A stretch of 64,000 bases of DNA, taken from Lachnospiraceae bacterium. GTDB lineage: Bacteria > Bacillota_A > Clostridia > Lachnospirales > Lachnospiraceae. A program made the translations under genes and the position numbers. A model generated the notes under the pieces. The model saw only the letters and a list, made by a program, of their open reading frames with translations. It made no database searches and was not told where the DNA came from. Location of the stretch: NCBI GenBank assembly GCA_009911175.1, contig QXWX01000002.1, positions 1 to 64,000 of the forward strand, written 5' to 3'. Position 1 is the first letter of the stretch. Each line of letters begins with the position of its first letter. Positions 8,593 through 17,431 of this stretch are shown one piece after another.

Positions 8593-8739
8593 GTTACATG
8601 TCACACACTGACCAATCACTACGCTGATTGGTCAGGAGGATGCACATAAAAGCTGGGATTCAGGCCGTCCATTGCCGTAGGCAATTTTAAATGACGGCCT
8701 GAGTTACAGGGCACGCCTGGCCAAGGTGTGACCTGTAAC
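8593..8739. mobile_element. 147 bp miniature inverted-repeat element with 8 bp target duplication
   Basis: The ends GTTACATGTCACAC (8593-8606) and the complement of 8726-8739, GTTACAGGTCACAC, match at 13 of 14 bases. The flanks are the same 8 bases, CACAAACT, at 8585-8592 and 8740-8747. This is the signature of a transposed element. Inside are three strong stem-loops: 8608-8617 with 8626-8635 (10 perfect pairs); 8660-8669 with 8693-8702 enclosing ATTGCC/GGCAAT; and 8703-8718 with 8724-8739, broken by one mismatch. No protein is encoded, so it would depend on a transposase elsewhere. The 8 bp duplication narrows the parent family, but I cannot name it. Confidence 0.8.
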
Positions 8740-8787
8740 CACAAACTGACAAATGGACAAGTAACAATTTCCATGAGGAACAAACAC

Positions 8788-8852
8788 ATGAAAAGCAACG
8801 GAGCAAAGCCAGCCCAGAAGGTATTTACGGAAGTCGCAAAGGCGATCTGCGG
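8788..8852 (+). pseudogene. Remnant of an aguA 5' end (second copy)
   Basis: From ATG 8788 the frame reads MKSNGAKPAQKVFTEVAKAI. The last 17 of these residues match aguA codons 37-53, joined directly to its first two codons, so about 34 codons were deleted. After ICG the similarity stops. Together with the luxR remnant at 8405-8473 in the same divergent order, it shows that the luxR/aguA junction was duplicated and then decayed. Confidence 0.75.
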
Positions 8853-9049
8853 ATGCCCTGATGCTCCTTTTCCAGCATGTAGCAGATTTCCTGAATATCG
8901 TCATGGCACAGGGATTTTCCGCACATCTGCTCCACCGCTTCCGGGAACTTGTGGGCTTCATTGATCGCCAACGCCCGGTAATCGGATAGGAGCGGACGGT
9001 AGCCCTTTACCCGATGGGAGGCGTCCAAAGGATAAAAAACAGGCGACAC
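8853..9049 (-). pseudogene. Fragment resembling a DEAH-type helicase
   Basis: Reading leftward, the frame gives YRPLLSDYRALAINEAHKF and then PEAVEQMCGKSLCHDDIQEI. This looks like the Walker B region of a DinG/Rad3-like helicase, where IDEAHKLPEA would be usual; the D of DEAH is N here. There is no start region, no Walker A and no C-terminal half. It abuts the aguA remnant with no spacer. Family assignment is by eye and uncertain. Confidence 0.4.
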
Positions 9050-9080
9050 CTCCTTGTCTTACTGAGGTACCGCCTGTTTT
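9036..9080 (-). terminator. Terminator of the amidohydrolase gene
   Basis: AAAACAGGCG (9036-9045) pairs with CGCCTGTTTT (9071-9080), with an inner ACCTC/GAGGT stem. Leftward reading ends in a T-run (A-run at 9034-9039 on the + strand). Confidence 0.85.
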
Positions 9081-9107
9081 CATCTAAGTATACGATTTTT
9101 CTGTATC

Positions 9108-10751
9108 TTATACTTCGTACACCACTTCACCATCCATGATGGTCGTCACAACCCTGGTATCCAAAATCTTCTGCGGCTCCACTGCAAACAGGTTCTGATC
9201 GAGAACAATGATATCTGCCAGCTTTCCTTCCGCCAGCGTACCGAGATCCTGTTCACAGCCTTCCGCATAAGCCGATCCCCAGGTGTAAGCCTTCAATGCC
9301 TCCGCCAGCGTGATCCGCTGCCCGGGATACCAGCCGCCCTCCGGCTTGCCGTCAAAGGTCTGGCGTGTCACTGCCCCGTAGATCTCACACATGGGCTCAA
9401 TGCCCACTACCGGAAAATCGCTTCCCAGTGAAAGCACCATTCCTGCGTCCAGCAGTTCACGCATGGGCCAGGAATGCCTTGCCCGCTCGCTTCCCACAGC
9501 GGCTTCCTTGTCGCCGTACAATCCGTTTCCCTTATCGCCGCCCTCCAGGTCAAAGAGCATATGCCAGGGCTGCATGCATCCGCAGATGCCGAGCTTTGCA
9601 AAGCGCGGGATATCCTCCGGATGTATGGTCTCCAGGTGCTCCTGCACATGGCGGAGATTCTGTTTTCCATAGAGTCTTTCGCCCTCCTCAAAAATGTCCA
9701 GCATCTCACGGACCGCCCGGTCTCCGATGGTGTGGATCCGAAGCGCCACTCCGTCTTTGATCGCTTCCAGCGCCTGTTTTCTAAACTCCGTCATGTCCAC
9801 AGAGGTCGTACCGCAGGTACTTGGGTCGTTTCTATAAGGCTCCAGAAGATATGCGGTAAATACACTGGTCACACCGTCGATCAGCTGCTTTAATCCCTGA
9901 ATCCTAAGCTTCCCATCCGAGTATTTTTTCTGCAGAGCAGAAAAGCTTTCCTTCTCATATTCCGCAATATTCGGATACAGCATCACTCTGGAGGTCAGCG
10001 TCCCCTTCTCTTCCATTTTTTCAAAATACGGAAGCGGGTCGTCATGAGCCCCGTAAGGCGCCACCAGACTGCAGCTGGTTATTCCCAGCTTCTTCATCTT
10101 GTCGAACAGGTTCTCATAGATCTGCAGATAAACCTCGTCCGTAGGACTGCAGATCTCATCTGTAAACATGAACGAAGCGCCGTCATAAAACCGTCCCGTC
10201 AATTCTCCCTTTTCATCCTTCTCGATCAGGCCGTCCGCCGGACTTTCCGTTTCCTTTGTGATCCCGATCTTCTCAATGGCACAGGTATTGACCACGATGG
10301 TATGCATGTCCGCCATCTGAAGTACCACCGGCCTGTCCGAAATCACCCGGTCAATGTCATGATACGTGGGAAGTGTCTGATCTTCCCAAATCAGGTTATT
10401 CATCATATAGCCGAATACCCACTCGTTATCCGGATGGCAGTCCGCATACTCCTTTGCCATCCGGATGGCATCCTCTCTGCTTCCGGATTCCAGCAAGCTG
10501 AAGGAAAAGTCCGGATCCTCCAAAAATGCTCCCTGGGTAATATGCGTGTGTCCATCGTTAAAGCCGGGCATGATCAGCCGGTCGCCGCAGTCGATCACTC
10601 TGGTATCCGATCCGATGTATCCGTCAATTCCGTCTCCCTTTACCACAGCCGCAATCCGATTTCCTTCCACTGCGACTCCGCCTGCAAAAGGCTCTGCGCC
10701 TGTTCCGTCAAATATCGCGTTTCCTTTAATTACAATTTTTGCTTTTTCCAT
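9108..10751 (-). CDS. YtcJ-like metal-dependent amidohydrolase
   Basis: A 547-residue amidohydrolase of the YtcJ/AtzF-like (amidohydrolase 3) group. It has an N-terminal small beta domain (AKIVIKGNAIFDGTGAEPF), the metal motif FNDGHTHITQ near residue 65, a further histidine in ALRIHTIGDRAV, the active-site aspartate in LGSDFPVVGIEP, and a C-terminal beta domain (GKLADIIVLDQNL). It hydrolyses an amide or ester bond of an unknown small substrate in the cytosol. A MATE transporter lies immediately upstream in the same direction with a 29-base gap, so uptake or export and hydrolysis may be linked. A good terminator follows. Confidence 0.85.
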   Translation of the reverse strand: MEKAKIVIKGNAIFDGTGAEPFAGGVAVEGNRIAAVVKGDGIDGYIGSDTRVIDCGDRLIMPGFNDGHTHITQGAFLEDPDFSFSLLESGSREDAIRMAKEYADCHPDNEWVFGYMMNNLIWEDQTLPTYHDIDRVISDRPVVLQMADMHTIVVNTCAIEKIGITKETESPADGLIEKDEKGELTGRFYDGASFMFTDEICSPTDEVYLQIYENLFDKMKKLGITSCSLVAPYGAHDDPLPYFEKMEEKGTLTSRVMLYPNIAEYEKESFSALQKKYSDGKLRIQGLKQLIDGVTSVFTAYLLEPYRNDPSTCGTTSVDMTEFRKQALEAIKDGVALRIHTIGDRAVREMLDIFEEGERLYGKQNLRHVQEHLETIHPEDIPRFAKLGICGCMQPWHMLFDLEGGDKGNGLYGDKEAAVGSERARHSWPMRELLDAGMVLSLGSDFPVVGIEPMCEIYGAVTRQTFDGKPEGGWYPGQRITLAEALKAYTWGSAYAEGCEQDLGTLAEGKLADIIVLDQNLFAVEPQKILDTRVVTTIMDGEVVYEV

Positions 10752-10780
10752 ATGTATTCCTTCCTCTTTTCATTCATTTT

Positions 10781-12160
10781 CTACGCAGCCTTCATGTTTT
10801 TCAGACGTTTGATCTCCATCGCCGCCAGTACCAGCGACAATACAAATGACAGAATATCGGATACCGGCTGTGAGAACCAGACGCCGGTAATCCCCAGCGT
10901 ATTTGCCATGATAAAGATGGCCGGGATCCCGAAAATGATATAACGGCAGATTCCCAATACGGTAGACTCTACCACACTCTCTACTGCCTGGAAATACCCG
11001 GACATCAGGTTGGCCGTCAGCCCCAGCGCGGTACAGGAAATCACAATCCTTGTATATTTTGCCGCAATCGGGATCAGCTCCGAGCCTGCCCCGATGAACA
11101 GCGCGCAAACCGGTGTTGCCGCAAGCCAGAATACGATCGCCAGAACATAGACCGCAATCAGGTTGCCGCCGATCCCTACCTTGATCAAATCCTTGACACG
11201 GTCATAAAGCTTTGCGCCGAAATTGTAGCTTGCGATAGGCTGTAAACCTCCGGTCGTAGACTGGGTGATCATCATCAGAATGTAGACCACGTATCCGTTG
11301 ATGACTGCAAATGCCGCGATGTCCAGCTCCCCTCCGAATTTTCCCAGAAAGTTATTAAGCACAATGGTAAATACGGTGGAGGATGCCTGTACCAGAAGAT
11401 ACGGGAATCCGATCTTCACGATATTTGCAATAATCTCTTTATCAAAATGCAGATCTGACATCTGAACCTTGAAAATGGTATTCTTGCTGAAGAAAAAGTA
11501 CAGAATAAAAAATCCCCAGATTCCGATGGAGGACGCATAATAGCCTGCGCATCCCGCAATCCCCAGTTTCAGGATAAATACACTCGCATAGAGCCACACC
11601 AGCGCTAAAATTGCGGAAAGTGTCATGGCCCAGGTAGCGATGCTCGGCTTTTCATCTACCCTCGCCATATAAACCGCAATATGACCGATGATGCAAAAAG
11701 GATATCCAAACATAAATATACGGATAAATAATACGATGGAATCAAACAGATCCGGTGTCGCTCCCAAAAGCCCCGCGATCGGTCCGGCAAAAATAAAAAT
11801 CACAGCTGCAATGGCAACAATGGCGATAAAGCTGAACCACAGTCCCTGTCCATAGACTCTTCTTGCCCCCTGCTCATCGCCGTCTCCCAGCTTCATGGCA
11901 GCCAGTGTGGAAACACCGATCGCAAAGAAGCCTCCCAGCGCAAGCATGAAATATTCCAACGGCATGATCAGTCCTACGCAGGCAAGCCCTGTCTCTCCCA
12001 GACCTCTTCCTATAATGATACCTTCCAGGATGACCATGATCGCCTGTGCCAGCATTCCGATTAATGTAAGAAAACTGTACTTCACAAACAGCCCAGCCAC
12101 CGGTTTCGTACCAAGCTCTCTGGATTCGGAACCCTGTTCCTGTTTCATTTCTTCACTCAT
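10781..12160 (-). CDS. MATE-family multidrug/sodium antiporter
   Basis: About twelve membrane helices are spread over 459 residues. The family pattern is visible in FVKYSFLTLIGMLAQAIMVILEGIIIGRGLGETGLA at the N-terminus and the internally repeated second half (KIGFPYLLVQASSTVFTIVL). Such proteins export cationic compounds in exchange for sodium or protons at the cytoplasmic membrane. The start at 12160 (MSEEMKQEQ) follows AAGGAGA. The longer frame upstream lacks a ribosome binding site. It heads a two-gene unit with the amidohydrolase. Confidence 0.9.
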   Translation of the reverse strand: MSEEMKQEQGSESRELGTKPVAGLFVKYSFLTLIGMLAQAIMVILEGIIIGRGLGETGLACVGLIMPLEYFMLALGGFFAIGVSTLAAMKLGDGDEQGARRVYGQGLWFSFIAIVAIAAVIFIFAGPIAGLLGATPDLFDSIVLFIRIFMFGYPFCIIGHIAVYMARVDEKPSIATWAMTLSAILALVWLYASVFILKLGIAGCAGYYASSIGIWGFFILYFFFSKNTIFKVQMSDLHFDKEIIANIVKIGFPYLLVQASSTVFTIVLNNFLGKFGGELDIAAFAVINGYVVYILMMITQSTTGGLQPIASYNFGAKLYDRVKDLIKVGIGGNLIAVYVLAIVFWLAATPVCALFIGAGSELIPIAAKYTRIVISCTALGLTANLMSGYFQAVESVVESTVLGICRYIIFGIPAIFIMANTLGITGVWFSQPVSDILSFVLSLVLAAMEIKRLKNMKAA

Positions 12161-12424
12161 TTTGTTGTTCTCCTTCCTTTTTCTTCTGTGGATTTTACCT
12201 GCCAATCCGACCCGCTTGCTTCCTGAGTACTTCCTTGCGATCTGACTCACCTGCTTCACGAGTGTTGTCTCATGATTCTTGTTTTGCGAATTTGTCACAT
12301 TGGCACACTTGCTTTTCTATGCTTTGTATTATATGACAGTTTATGCTGCGTTTACACTCCTATTTTTTGTACATTTTACCTAAACTTTATGTCTAAACCA
12401 GCCTAAACCATATCCAAACCCGTG

Positions 12425-12467
12425 GAAAAAAATCAGGCAATGCCCCTTTCCTGAGACATTGCCTGAT
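12425..12467 (-). terminator. Terminator downstream of parC
   Basis: ATCAGGCAATG (12432-12442) pairs with CATTGCCTGAT (12457-12467). Leftward reading continues into seven Ts. It lies beyond the repeat element that abuts parC. Confidence 0.85.
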
Positions 12468-12503
12468 ATGTTCTGTTTCTTCTATTCTGATTGCGCAGAA
12501 TCT

Positions 12504-12606
12504 TAGGAACTGTATGAAAATATCTTATGCATCTTGCTTGTCTGATTGTACAGATCGAAGAAATAACCAGCGCAATCTGCACAGGTTATTTTCCTGCTGT
12601 TCCTTA
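12504..12606. mobile_element. Foldback element, TAAGGAAC family, at the parC stop codon
   Basis: The ends TTAGGAACTGTATGAAAATA (from 12503) and, on the other strand, TAAGGAACAGCAGGAAAATA (from 12606) match at about 24 of 32 bases. The right end contains the parC stop codon TAA. Related elements lie at 25391-25550 and 39467-39526. No coding capacity. Confidence 0.65.
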
Positions 12607-14847
12607 TCCCCGGCTCTTTGTTCCGGTTCCGTCCCGCTTCGCCACCTTCAGACGGTTCAGCATGATCTCCTTCTCTCCGAATTTTCCTTTCGCTTCCGTC
12701 CCTTCCTCGAACAGATACACCGTTTCCAGTTCATCCTTTTTCTGCAGCTTCATGCCCCGGACGCCTACGGCGCCTTTTTTCTTCTCCGGAATCTCGGCTG
12801 CCGGGAACCGCAGGAAGTACCCGCCCTTCGTCTGCAGCACGGCATGCTGGTTCTCCGTCACGACCTGGACAGAGATCACCGCGTCCTCCTCCTGGAGCTT
12901 CGTAGCAGCGATCGTGCGCTTCGCCACCTGGAATTCCGCGCCTTCCACACGCTTGATCATCCCCTGCCTGGTGGCAAAGAGCAACTTCGCATACCGCATC
13001 TGCTCCATATCGCAGACCATCACGATCTGCTCCTCTGCGCTGGCATAGTTACTCACATTATCGATCGGTGTCCCCTTATCCCGGAATTTCCCATAAGGCA
13101 GATCCAGAACCTTGATCTGGTGCATCTTGCCCGTATCTGTGAAAATGCAGATCTTCCCGGTATTCATGCAGTGGATGATATACTTGTTCTCACTGTCCGC
13201 CGCCTCCCGGTTCCGCTCATATACGGATACGTCCACGGTTTTCGCATAGCCGAAGCGGTCCATCAGAAATACCACTTCCTGCTCTTCGATCTTCTTCTCC
13301 TCAAATACCGCTTCCTCCGCATTTTCAATGGCTGTGCGCCGCTTCCTTCCGTACTCCTTCCGGAATGCGTCCAGCTCATCCATGATCACCTGGGCCATGG
13401 AATCATAGTTATTCAGGATGTCCTCATATCTCGCGATATGCTTCAGCGTTTCCTCATGCTCCTTCTGCAGCGCCTCGATTTCCAGGCCGATCAGCTTGTA
13501 CAGGCGCATTTCCAGGATCGCCGTCGCCTGCCGCTCGGTAAACCGGAGCATGGCTGCCATCTTTTTGGAAATGCCGGACTTGAACTTGATGTTGTCGGTG
13601 ACCCCGTTGACAAGACAATTTCTCGCATCCTTCACGGACTTGCTTCCCCGAAGGATCTCGATGATCAGGTCGATCACGTCACAGGCCTTGATCAGCCCTT
13701 CCTGAATCTCCTTGCGCTCCAGCTCTTTGGCAAGGAGGGTCTTATATTTTCTCGTAGCCAGTTCAAACTGGAAATCCACGTGATGCTCAATGATCGCTTT
13801 CAGCCCCAGTGTCTCCGGCCTGCCATTCGCTACGGCCAGCATATTGACGCCGAAGGTATCCTCCAGCCGGGTCTTCTTGTAGAGCATATTTTTCAGGTTT
13901 TCGACATCTGCGCCCTTTTTCAGCTCCAGCACGATCCGAATGCCTTCCTTGGAAGACTGGTTGGAAATGTCCACGATATCCGTCGTCTTTTTCGTCTCCA
14001 CAAGACCGGCCACATCATTGAGAAATTTTCCGATCCCGCTTCCGATCATGGTGTAGGGGATCTCCGTGATAACAAGCTGTTTCTTGCCGCCTTTGAGCTC
14101 CTCGGTCTCCACCTTGCCCCTCAGCTTGATCTTCCCCTGTCCGGTCTCGTAGATATTCAGCAGTTCGTCCTTGTTCACCACGATCCCTCCGGTAGGGAAA
14201 TCCGGTCCTTTTACATAGCGCATGAGCTGTTTGGTGCTGATCTCGTCATTCTTCATATAAGCCTTGACCGCATCAATCACCTCGCACAGGTTATGGGTGG
14301 GAATGCTGGTGGCCATTCCCACCGCGATGCCCTCCGCGCCGTTGATCAGAAGGTTGGGTACACGCACCGGGAGTACCAGCGGTTCCTTCTCTGTCTCGTC
14401 AAAATTGGGGCCAAAGTCTACCACATTTTTATCCAAGTCGGACAGGTACGCCTCCTGGGTAAACTTTGAGAGCCGGGCCTCCGTATAACGCATGGCCGCA
14501 GCTCCGTCTCCTTCAATGGAACCAAAATTGCCGTGGCCGTCCACAAGGATCATGCCCTTCTTAAATTCCTGTGCCATCACCACCAGCGCTTCGTAGATGG
14601 AACTGTCGCCATGGGGATGGTATTTACCCATGGTATCTCCCACGATACGGGCGCATTTTCGATAGGGCCGGTCATACCGGATCCCCAACTCATGCATGTC
14701 ATAGAGGGTCCTGCGCTGGACCGGCTTCAGCCCGTCCCGGACATCCGGCAGAGCCCTGGCAATGATCACGCTCATGGCATAATCAATATATGATTTTTTC
14801 ATCAGGTCCGAATACTCGGTCCGGATGATCTGTGGTTCATTACTCAT
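12604..14847 (-). CDS. parC: Type IIA DNA topoisomerase subunit A (topoisomerase IV/gyrase A-like)
   Basis: This is the DNA-cleaving subunit of a type IIA topoisomerase; it pairs with the B subunit just upstream to relax or decatenate DNA. Visible features are the N-terminal [28 protein letters not shown] block, the quinolone-region motif [14 protein letters not shown], the catalytic tyrosine in [10 protein letters not shown] near residue 120, and a C-terminal beta-pinwheel from about residue 520 with no clear gyrase box. The 747 residues are shorter than most GyrA. Pairing with parE and the lack of a gyrase box favour topoisomerase IV, but parC against a second gyrA cannot be settled from this window. 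The stop codon is supplied by a repeat element. Confidence 0.85.
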   Translation of the reverse strand: MSNEPQIIRTEYSDLMKKSYIDYAMSVIIARALPDVRDGLKPVQRRTLYDMHELGIRYDRPYRKCARIVGDTMGKYHPHGDSSIYEALVVMAQEFKKGMILVDGHGNFGSIEGDGAAAMRYTEARLSKFTQEAYLSDLDKNVVDFGPNFDETEKEPLVLPVRVPNLLINGAEGIAVGMATSIPTHNLCEVIDAVKAYMKNDEISTKQLMRYVKGPDFPTGGIVVNKDELLNIYETGQGKIKLRGKVETEELKGGKKQLVITEIPYTMIGSGIGKFLNDVAGLVETKKTTDIVDISNQSSKEGIRIVLELKKGADVENLKNMLYKKTRLEDTFGVNMLAVANGRPETLGLKAIIEHHVDFQFELATRKYKTLLAKELERKEIQEGLIKACDVIDLIIEILRGSKSVKDARNCLVNGVTDNIKFKSGISKKMAAMLRFTERQATAILEMRLYKLIGLEIEALQKEHEETLKHIARYEDILNNYDSMAQVIMDELDAFRKEYGRKRRTAIENAEEAVFEEKKIEEQEVVFLMDRFGYAKTVDVSVYERNREAADSENKYIIHCMNTGKICIFTDTGKMHQIKVLDLPYGKFRDKGTPIDNVSNYASAEEQIVMVCDMEQMRYAKLLFATRQGMIKRVEGAEFQVAKRTIAATKLQEEDAVISVQVVTENQHAVLQTKGGYFLRFPAAEIPEKKKGAVGVRGMKLQKKDELETVYLFEEGTEAKGKFGEKEIMLNRLKVAKRDGTGTKSRG

Positions 14848-14930
14848 AGTTCTCTCCTATCCTGCTCTGAACAGTTATACTATGGAACTGTCCCTAAGCG
14901 CCAGATAAATCGGCCGTGAGCATACTTCGA

Positions 14931-16853
14931 TTAAATATCCAGCTCCGCCTCGGTGGCATTTTCATAGATAAATGCCCGTCTCGGCGGTACCTCCGTTCCC
15001 ATCAGCATCTCCGTGACACCGGATGCCATTCTTGCGTCCTCAATCTCCACCAGCTTCAAGAGCCGGTTCTCCGGATCCAGTGTGGTTTCCCAGAGCTGCT
15101 GGGCATCCATCTCCCCAAGACCTTTGTACCTCTGCAGGGTAAATCCGCCGTCATGGGTCTTCCGATACCGTTCCAGCGCGGCATCGTCGTAGAGGTATTC
15201 CTCCTCTCCCTTCTTCGGCATGGCCTTATACAGCGGAGGCATGGCAATATAGACGTGGCCTTCGTAGATCAGCTCCGGCATGAACCGATAGAACAAGGTC
15301 AGCAGAAGCGTGGAAATATGTGCCCCGTCCACGTCCGCATCGGCCATAATGATGATCTTGTCATAGCGCAGCTTCGTGATGTCAAAGTCATTTCCATAGC
15401 CTTCGGAAAATCCGCATCCAAAGGCATTGATCATGGTCTTGATCTCCGCGTTTGCAAGCACTTTGTCGATGCTGGCCTTCTCCACGTTCAATATTTTCCC
15501 ACGGATGGGCAGGATGGCCTGATAATTCCGATCCCGGGCGGTCTTTGCGGAACCGCCGGCGGAATCTCCCTCCACGATAAAGATCTCACATTTCTTCGGG
15601 TCGCGGCTCTCACAGTTGGCCAGCTTTCCGTTGCTGTCAAAGGAATACTTCTGCTTGGTCAGCAGGTTGGTCTTGGCCTTTTCCTCGGTCTTACGGATCT
15701 TTGCCGCTTTCTCCGCGCTGGACAGAACGGTCTTTAAGGTCTCCAGGTTCCGGTCAAAATACAGAACAATTTCGTCCCCGGTCACCTTTCCCGCCGCCTT
15801 TGCCGCATCCGGGTTGTCCAGCTTGGTCTTGGTCTGGCCCTCGAACCGGGGATCCGGATGCTTGATGGATACGATCGCCGTCATGCCGTTTCGGATATCC
15901 GCCCCGGTAAAATTGGCATCCTTTTCCTTCAGGATCCCCAGCTCCCTCGCATACTGGTTCATCACCGTGGTAAAGGTCGTCTTAAATCCGGTCAGGTGTG
16001 TGCCGCCCTCCGAGTTGAAAATATTATTGCAGAAGCCCAGCACATTTTCATGAAATTCATTGACATACTGCAATGCTACCTCCACCTCAATGCCCTCGGA
16101 CTCTCCTTTAAAATATATGGGATCATGCAAGGCTTCCTTTTTCTGATTCAGTTCCCGGATAAATCCCATGATCCCGTCCGGCTCATGAAATACCACATGC
16201 TCCGGCGATTCCGGACGTTTGTCGTCAAATACGATGGTAAGCCTGGGATTCAGATAGGCGGTCTCGTGCATCCTGCTCTTGACTTCCTCCGCCCGGAAGC
16301 GGGTCTTTTCAAAAATCGTATCGTCGGGCAGGAAATTGATCTTCGTACCGGTCTTTCTCGTCTTTCCCACAATGGGAAGAAGTCCCTCTTCCAGCTCGAT
16401 CACCGGGATTCCTTTCTCGTATCGGTCATGGTGGACAGCTCCCTCCCGGCTGATCCAGACATCCATGTGGTTGGACAGCGCATTGACCACGGAGGAACCC
16501 ACTCCGTGAAGACCGCCGCTTGTCTTATAGACCGAATCGTCAAACTTTCCCCCCGCATGCAGCGTGGTATAGACCAGACGGGCGGCGGAGATTCCCTTCT
16601 GGTGCATCCCCACCGGCACGCCCCGGCCGTTATCCTCCACCGTGGCGGAACCGTCCCTTTCCAATGTGACATGAATCTCCGAGCAGAAGCCTGCCAGATG
16701 TTCGTCCACCGCATTGTCCACAATCTCGTAGATCAGATGGTTCAGTCCCTTGGTGGACACACTGCCGATATACATGCCCGGCCGCTTCCTGACCGCTTCC
16801 AGCCCCTCCAATACCGCGATGCTGTCCGCATCGTATGTATTCTGCTTACTCAT
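14931..16853 (-). CDS. parE: Type IIA DNA topoisomerase subunit B (topoisomerase IV/gyrase B-like)
   Basis: The ATPase subunit of the pair with the downstream A subunit. It starts YDADSIAVLEGLEAVRKRPGMYIG, has the GHKL ATP site (EIVDNAVDEHLAGF, DNGRGVPVG, GLHGVGSSVVNALS), and the TOPRIM domain with FIVEGDSAGGSA and MADADVDGAHISTL. It ends PPRRAFIYENATEAELDI. The length of 640 residues is normal. AAGGAGA precedes the ATG and a sigma-A promoter lies 80 bases upstream. The 83-base gap to parC and the shared direction indicate one operon. Confidence 0.9.
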   Translation of the reverse strand: MSKQNTYDADSIAVLEGLEAVRKRPGMYIGSVSTKGLNHLIYEIVDNAVDEHLAGFCSEIHVTLERDGSATVEDNGRGVPVGMHQKGISAARLVYTTLHAGGKFDDSVYKTSGGLHGVGSSVVNALSNHMDVWISREGAVHHDRYEKGIPVIELEEGLLPIVGKTRKTGTKINFLPDDTIFEKTRFRAEEVKSRMHETAYLNPRLTIVFDDKRPESPEHVVFHEPDGIMGFIRELNQKKEALHDPIYFKGESEGIEVEVALQYVNEFHENVLGFCNNIFNSEGGTHLTGFKTTFTTVMNQYARELGILKEKDANFTGADIRNGMTAIVSIKHPDPRFEGQTKTKLDNPDAAKAAGKVTGDEIVLYFDRNLETLKTVLSSAEKAAKIRKTEEKAKTNLLTKQKYSFDSNGKLANCESRDPKKCEIFIVEGDSAGGSAKTARDRNYQAILPIRGKILNVEKASIDKVLANAEIKTMINAFGCGFSEGYGNDFDITKLRYDKIIIMADADVDGAHISTLLLTLFYRFMPELIYEGHVYIAMPPLYKAMPKKGEEEYLYDDAALERYRKTHDGGFTLQRYKGLGEMDAQQLWETTLDPENRLLKLVEIEDARMASGVTEMLMGTEVPPRRAFIYENATEAELDI

Positions 16854-16932
16854 AAAGACTCTCCTTTTTCAAAACCTGTCTATGAAAATAAATCCTTTCT
16901 TCTTTCCGATATTCCTGATTAGCGCAATTCCT

Positions 16933-16960
16933 ATTATAACAAGATTTAAAAGTTTTTCAA
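16933..16960 (-). promoter_or_regulatory. parE-parC promoter
   Basis: Reading leftward, TTGAAA (16955-16960) and TATAAT (16933-16938) with a 16-base spacer. Confidence 0.65.
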
Positions 16961-17000
16961 GTTGTTTTCCCGGCGTTGTTGATTTCCCGCTTATTAAAGC

Positions 17001-17041
17001 AAAGGCTTTTGATGGTATTTCTTACCGCCAAAAGCCTTTTT
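17001..17041. terminator. Bidirectional hairpin downstream of the HipA-like pair
   Basis: AAAGGCTTTTG (17001-17011) pairs with CAAAAGCCTTT (17029-17039). The T-run is better on the + strand, but it is placed as the end of the leftward hipA-like unit. Confidence 0.65.
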
Positions 17042-17080
17042 ACTGTTTCGTACTTTATTCTATATCAAAAACATCGATCG

Positions 17081-17431
17081 TTAATTACTGTCCGTAACCT
17101 CCACAAGATAACACTCATCATGACAGCTTCTTCCCTGATTCATGAGCAGCAATGGAAATTCATCATAATATTTCATATGGTTCTCACGGAGGATCTGTCC
17201 GATATTCTGTCTTTCCGGCGGGATCACCCGCTGCTTTACCCAGCGCAGGCTCCATTCTTTCCCGATCCGGCGCTGTCCCTTTTTTATAAAATCTGCTATG
17301 ATCAGAGGCGCTTCCACACTTTTTACATCATCCGGTATTTCAATCTGGTACTCCCTCTTCATCTCATCGTATAACAAATATGCAACGGTTTTATCATGAT
17401 AAAATCTATTCTTCACCGCAAATCTGTACAT
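17081..17431 (-). CDS. Unknown small protein overlapping the HipA-like gene
   Basis: About 116 residues with no family I recognise. It is basic in the middle (FIKKGQRRIGKEWSLRWVKQ) and ends HDECYLVEVTDSN. The ATG at 17431 lies 26 bases inside the end of the HipA-like gene, in another frame, so the two are translationally linked. In hip-type pairs the kinase partner is usually a DNA-binding or inhibitory protein. No helix-turn-helix is obvious here, so its role is open. Conservation of the overlap would be the best sign that it is real. Confidence 0.6.
   Translation of the reverse strand: MYRFAVKNRFYHDKTVAYLLYDEMKREYQIEIPDDVKSVEAPLIIADFIKKGQRRIGKEWSLRWVKQRVIPPERQNIGQILRENHMKYYDEFPLLLMNQGRSCHDECYLVEVTDSN

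Noticed and set aside
8593..8739. Integron attC site or riboswitch
   Set aside because: Matched ends plus an exact 8-base target duplication show a transposed element; no integrase-type core sites were seen.
12514..14469. A 651-codon open frame on the + strand opposite parC
   Set aside because: Its protein is rich in His, Arg and Leu without any domain, and it mirrors the codon pattern of the real topoisomerase gene on the other strand. No ribosome binding site.
17001..17041. CRISPR-like or riboswitch structure
   Set aside because: It is one isolated 11-base-pair hairpin with a T-run, best read as a terminator. No repeat-spacer array occurs in the window.
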